From: Synechococcales cyanobacterium PMM_0003
GTDB lineage: Bacteria > Cyanobacteriota > Cyanobacteriia > Pseudanabaenales > Pseudanabaenaceae
Assembly (NCBI GenBank): GCA_949128015.1
Contig: CASBRC010000013.1
Span: 1 to 8,243 of the forward strand
Direction: 5' to 3'
DNA: 8,243 bases
Position 1 is the stretch's first letter; each line of letters begins with the position of its first letter. This document shows, in pieces, positions 5,984 to 8,243 of this stretch. Both the position numbers and the translations under genes were made by a program. The notes beneath the pieces were generated by a model. That model was not told the DNA's origin. It was given only the letters and a program-made list of their open reading frames with translations, and did no database searches.

Positions 5984-6577
5984 ATGATTTTTGAAAAAAT
6001 ATTCAATTTTTTAACTTTTGAGAATTCACTTATTTTTGCTGCACCACTCCTTGCTATGTTGTATAGAGTAGTTAAGCAGTTTGGGGTTTGGGATAAATTA
6101 GCTGGTAGAGACAAAGCGTTAGAAGGACTAAATAGATTAAAAAGTGCTGCGGGATATCCAGTCAATTTCATTTATGCTAGTAATCAGCAAGAGAGTAGAG
6201 TATTTGAAGCATTACTTAAACGTATTAAAAAACACTCTAAAGAGAGCAAAATTAGAGATGTTTTGGATGATAGATTTCATCCATATCTAATTGCAACAGC
6301 AGGAGATCCCATTGAAATCAAAGGTGTTCCTTCAGATTGGTCTCAAGAGGCAAAGTTCTTTTATCCAGATAATCAGCCAGTTTTAGTAGTGTTCAAAATT
6401 CCGAAGAATTCAGATGAAAATGATAGCAAAAATGACAAAGGTGATAAAGCCTGTACTCTAGGAGAATTAGACACTTGGTTAAGTCAGGAAAAAGATCAGC
6501 TAGATTTTTGCATTGGAGTCATTCTGTTTGGTTTTGCCTCGATTGTCATCAGACTTTTAAGTTTAATATCTACATAA
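5984..6577 (+). CDS. Unrecognised protein with two predicted membrane segments
   Basis: I do not recognise this 197-residue protein. A hydrophobic stretch near the start (about 15-31, SLIFAAPLLAMLYRVV) and a stronger one at the end (about 174-192, DFCIGVILFGFASIVI) flank a soluble middle. The middle has strand-helix-strand character: GYPVNFIYASNQQESRVFEALLKRIKKH, then RFHPYLIATAGDPIEIKGVP, then NQPVLVVFKIPK. A highly charged low-complexity loop follows at about 141-155 (rich in D, N, K, S), typical of a flexible linker. The gene stands alone between two raf1-tail fragments in a run of TA cassettes, has no clear ribosome site, and looks AT-rich. A membrane-anchored effector of the accessory region is possible, but the sequence does not show an enzymatic motif. 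Confidence 0.6.
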   Translation: MIFEKIFNFLTFENSLIFAAPLLAMLYRVVKQFGVWDKLAGRDKALEGLNRLKSAAGYPVNFIYASNQQESRVFEALLKRIKKHSKESKIRDVLDDRFHPYLIATAGDPIEIKGVPSDWSQEAKFFYPDNQPVLVVFKIPKNSDENDSKNDKGDKACTLGELDTWLSQEKDQLDFCIGVILFGFASIVIRLLSLIST

Positions 6578-6581
6578 CCGT

Positions 6582-6636
6582 TTAGTGTGATCGCATCTCA
6601 ACTCAATTGGAATAAAAATAGCTATTTTGCGATCGC
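6582..6636 (+). pseudogene. Raf1-tail fragment (left half of the displaced tail)
   Basis: Bases 6606-6636 match raf1 4896-4926 with one mismatch in 31 (G to A, changing E to K). Weaker similarity with a one-base indel reaches back to about 6582. It ends in TTTGCGATCGC, and the raf1 sequence resumes from the same 11 bases at 7235. Together the two fragments reconstruct a continuous raf1 end interrupted by the HicBA cassette. Confidence 0.85.
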
Positions 6637-6649
6637 GAAAAGTTCAATT

Positions 6650-6847
6650 TTAGAAAGCCTTCTTCAATCCTGCCTGTTTTAAAACACCATTAGCAGTATG
6701 ACGAGACAAAATCGCATTATCAACAACAAAACGGCGATCCATGATTGGGCTATACCAAATTTCATGATCGCCTTTACCCGCCCTTTCAAAATAGCAATTT
6801 GCTTCCGCCAGTAACTTTTTCAACTGAGGAGTAAAGGATTTTGGCAT
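6650..6847 (-). CDS. hicA: HicA-family toxin (mRNA interferase)
   Basis: The 65-residue protein is a small double-stranded-RNA-binding-like fold of the HicA family. The helix FTPQLKKLLAEANCYFERAGKGDHEIW holds the catalytic histidine (H28) in a GKGDHEIW block, where most members have GSHH or GDHE. SRHTANGVLKQAGL is the typical ending. HicA toxins cleave mRNA independently of ribosomes and are held inactive by the antitoxin. It follows the antitoxin by four bases on the minus strand, and AGGTGG at 6857-6862 (inside the antitoxin end) lies nine bases before the ATG. Length and motifs are complete, so it is probably active. Its 3' end lies only 13 bases from the junction with the raf1 fragment. 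Confidence 0.88.
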   Translation of the reverse strand: MPKSFTPQLKKLLAEANCYFERAGKGDHEIWYSPIMDRRFVVDNAILSRHTANGVLKQAGLKKAF

Positions 6848-6851
6848 AAAC

Positions 6852-7091
6852 TTAAGCCACCTGAATCAACTCTTGGCGATGGGTAATCAATTCAAAAGAG
6901 ATGATTTTTTGGCTGTCCGTCGAGATTGAATGATTAGCAATGAGCAATTCAGGAATCATTTGCTTAAGCTTATCAGTTAATTTTTCAAGGGTGTCAGCTT
7001 CTGTTACTAGGCCCAGAATATCAGCACTTTCAGCCACCCAGACTAGCGCCTCCCGATCCCAAAAAGCCTCTATTTTGTACTGATGTTGCAT
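6852..7091 (-). CDS. HicB-like antitoxin (DUF1902)
   Basis: The 79-residue protein starts with IEAFWDREALVWVAESADILGLVTEADTLEKLTDKL, a partial RNase H-like fold of the HicB/DUF1902 kind (strand 'xAFWDxEAxVWVAES', then 'DIxGLVTEADTLExL'). MIPELLIAN follows near 45-53. Such proteins bind the adjacent HicA and mask its active histidine; many also repress their own promoter, but no helix-turn-helix or ribbon motif is evident at this C-terminus, so self-repression is uncertain. It is the first gene of a two-gene minus-strand operon. The upstream stretch 7092-7152 is AT-rich and should hold the promoter, although no clear -35/-10 pair stands out. Confidence 0.85.
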   Translation of the reverse strand: MQHQYKIEAFWDREALVWVAESADILGLVTEADTLEKLTDKLKQMIPELLIANHSISTDSQKIISFELITHRQELIQVA

Positions 7092-7152
7092 AATTAATGA
7101 TTTATTAACTTACATTACCTAACTAATTTTATTCTAGACTATGGGATCGATA

Positions 7153-7208
7153 AAAGGCGATCGCACTTTTTCTTTAGTCTATGTATGACTGTTGGGGCGA
7201 TCGCCTTT
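7153..7208. repeat. Inverted repeat built on two HIP1 octamers
   Basis: AAAGGCGATCGC (7153-7164) is perfectly complementary to GCGATCGCCTTT (7197-7208), with a 32-base spacer. Because HIP1 is itself a palindrome, only the four flanking bases add information. A third HIP1 lies at 7238-7245, giving three octamers within 89 bases. The stretch 7092-7446 holds no gene: it contains the HicBA upstream region, this repeat, the displaced raf1 tail and a hairpin. Confidence 0.6.
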
Positions 7209-7234
7209 AACGAAATTGGGGTGACAACAGTTAA

Positions 7235-7387
7235 TTTGCGATCGCAGATGAAAATAACAATCTTAAGTTTGCATGGTTTGAGTCTCAACCAGATGTAAAA
7301 CTATTAGGCAAAGTCACTTTAACCTTGCGTCCCAAACGCTTCTTTGATGAAGCCGCATCTCAAGACCGTTGGCAGTTTGAAGAATAA
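7235..7387 (+). pseudogene. Displaced raf1 3' end (right half)
   Basis: The 153 bases align without gaps to raf1 4916-5068, stop codon included, with seven differences (95% identity). Six differences are silent third positions and one changes K to Q (7286). The frame is still open and would end in the same FFDEAASQDRWQFEE, but there is no start codon or upstream raf1 body. The left edge is the 11-base TTTGCGATCGC also present at 6626-6636. Similarity ends at the stop codon; the following bases (ATAAACTC...) do not match the sequence behind the intact raf1. Confidence 0.95.
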
Positions 7388-7407
7388 TAAACTCTGTGAT
7401 AAAACCC

Positions 7408-7448
7408 AAAGAGAAAATGAGAGCGCTTTGCACCCCCATTTTCTCTTT
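7408..7448 (-). terminator. Hairpin terminator behind the ene-reductase gene
   Basis: AAAGAGAAAATG (7408-7419) pairs perfectly with CATTTTCTCTTT (7437-7448); the 17-base interior can pair weakly. On the minus strand the stem starts at the second base of the stop codon of the gene at 7447-8243 and is followed by GGGTTTTATC. It may also stop transcripts coming from the raf1 side. Confidence 0.65.
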
Positions 7449-8243
7449 ACAAGCTTGGATAGTCGGTATAACCCTTCTCATCGCCACCGTAGAAAGTATT
7501 GCGATCGGGCTTATTTAATGGCGCATTAGCTGCGAAACGTTCAACTAGATCGGGGTTCGCAATGTAGAGACGACCAAAAGCAACTAGATCGGCTGATCCA
7601 GTTGCGATCGCATTATTACCAGTCTCCAAGCTATAACCACCCGCAGTCATAATCGTTCCATCATAAATCGGACGGAAGAAATCAGCACCAAGATCGGGTT
7701 GATCTTCGGCAGAGCCAAATCCTTCGACTCTAGGCGCTACTAAATGTAAATAGGCAAGATTAAAGCGATTCAATTCTTTAACCGCATAGCCAAATGTCAC
7801 CGCCCGATTAGAATCATACATGCTGTTAAATGTGCCACTGGGTGAGAGTCTCACACCTACGCGATCGCCACCCCACACATCAACAATTGCGGCTGTTACT
7901 TCCAATAGTAAACGAGCGCGATTCTCAACCGATCCACCATAACTATCAGTGCGATGATTGGAGTTATCTTGCAAAAACTGATCTAATAGATATCCATTAG
8001 CACTATGGATTTCTACACCATCAAAGCCAGCTTCAAGAGCATTCTTTGCACCGAGGCGATATTGTTCGATAATTAGAGGAATCTCTTCTAATTCTAATGC
8101 ATGGGGTGTGACATAGGGCTTCATACCTGTATAGGTTGCGACTTCGCCTTCAGGTGCGATCGCAGATGGGGCAACGGGCAACTTGCCATCAGGTTGTAAA
8201 TCTGGATGCGAAATTCTACCCACATGCCAAAGCTGTAAAAAGA
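7447..8243 (-). CDS. Old yellow enzyme family ene-reductase (NemA-like), N-terminus outside window
   Basis: The gene runs on beyond the right edge; 265 residues are visible of a family that usually has about 360. The first visible residues, FLQLWHVGRISHP, are a conserved internal block, so GTG at 8223 is a valine and not the start. HSANGYLLDQFLQDNSNHRTDSYGG carries the His, Asn and Tyr (HSANGY) that bind the substrate and donate a proton, and TAGGYS with FGRLYIANPDLVERF forms the FMN phosphate site. These flavoenzymes reduce activated C=C bonds of enones or nitro-compounds using NAD(P)H; the true substrate in the cell is rarely known. It converges on the displaced raf1 tail and ends in a hairpin that begins inside its stop codon. 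Confidence 0.93.
   Translation of the reverse strand, partial: FLQLWHVGRISHPDLQPDGKLPVAPSAIAPEGEVATYTGMKPYVTPHALELEEIPLIIEQYRLGAKNALEAGFDGVEIHSANGYLLDQFLQDNSNHRTDSYGGSVENRARLLLEVTAAIVDVWGGDRVGVRLSPSGTFNSMYDSNRAVTFGYAVKELNRFNLAYLHLVAPRVEGFGSAEDQPDLGADFFRPIYDGTIMTAGGYSLETGNNAIATGSADLVAFGRLYIANPDLVERFAANAPLNKPDRNTFYGGDEKGYTDYPSL

Noticed and set aside
5639..6171. Minus-strand frames opposite the DUF5615 toxin and the unknown protein
   Set aside because: They lack recognisable motifs and ribosome sites and lie fully or mostly opposite better supported plus-strand genes.
6077..6420. Possible TIR-like fold in the unknown protein (FIYASNQQESRVFEALLKRI)
   Set aside because: The strand-helix pattern is suggestive, but the conserved TIR residues (catalytic Glu in context, typical first-strand motif) cannot be identified by eye, so no function is assigned.
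7344..7529. Open frame of 61 codons across the displaced raf1 tail and the ene-reductase end
   Set aside because: It runs out of frame with the raf1 tail, through a hairpin and into the antisense of the reductase gene; it is a shadow frame.
115..8163. High density of GCGATCGC as a novel repeat
   Set aside because: HIP1 is a well-known, very frequent octamer in many cyanobacterial genomes. Only its position at breakpoints is reported as noteworthy.

Overview
The window looks like chromosomal DNA from a cyanobacterium. It carries a full-length Rubisco accumulation factor (raf1), at least 16 copies of the cyanobacterial HIP1 octamer GCGATCGC, and a dense set of toxin-antitoxin (TA) modules of types common in cyanobacteria. 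A Pseudanabaena-like filamentous species is a reasonable guess, but the sequence alone does not settle the genus.

Layout. (1) 1-1130: the C-terminal tail of a restriction-modification methylase, two MITE-like hairpins, a small protein overlapping a nucleotidyltransferase (candidate TA pair), then a second, broken copy of the methylase tail. (2) 1183-2622: an antitoxin followed by the wreck of a PIN toxin, a second antitoxin with a truncated PIN toxin, and a SUKH-family gene coupled to that toxin remnant. (3) 2754-5068: two housekeeping genes, carA (pyrimidine/arginine synthesis) and raf1 (Rubisco assembly), separated by a strong hairpin. (4) 5110-7387: an accessory stretch behind raf1 with an intact DUF433/DUF5615 TA pair, an unrecognised two-membrane-segment protein and a HicBA-type TA pair on the minus strand. 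Three fragments of the raf1 3' end lie between and after these cassettes. (5) 7447-8243: the 3' three quarters of an old yellow enzyme (ene-reductase) on the minus strand, converging on the raf1 debris.

The main unexplained signal is architectural. At two separate places (methylase tail and raf1 tail) the 3' end of a host gene has been duplicated, and TA-type cassettes sit between the intact tail and the displaced copy. Several breakpoints fall on or beside a HIP1 octamer. The displaced raf1 tail at 7235-7387 differs from the live one at 7 of 153 positions, 6 of them silent third-codon positions. Both copies therefore seem to have evolved as working coding sequence, as expected if incoming DNA from a relative brought its own raf1 end. 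The HicBA cassette is inserted inside this displaced tail, with the 11-bp sequence TTTGCGATCGC at both junctions.

Functionally, carA and raf1 are the core genes. The rest is a turnover zone of small selfish or defensive modules, some intact (DUF433/DUF5615, HicBA, nucleotidyltransferase pair) and some decayed (both VapBC-like modules).
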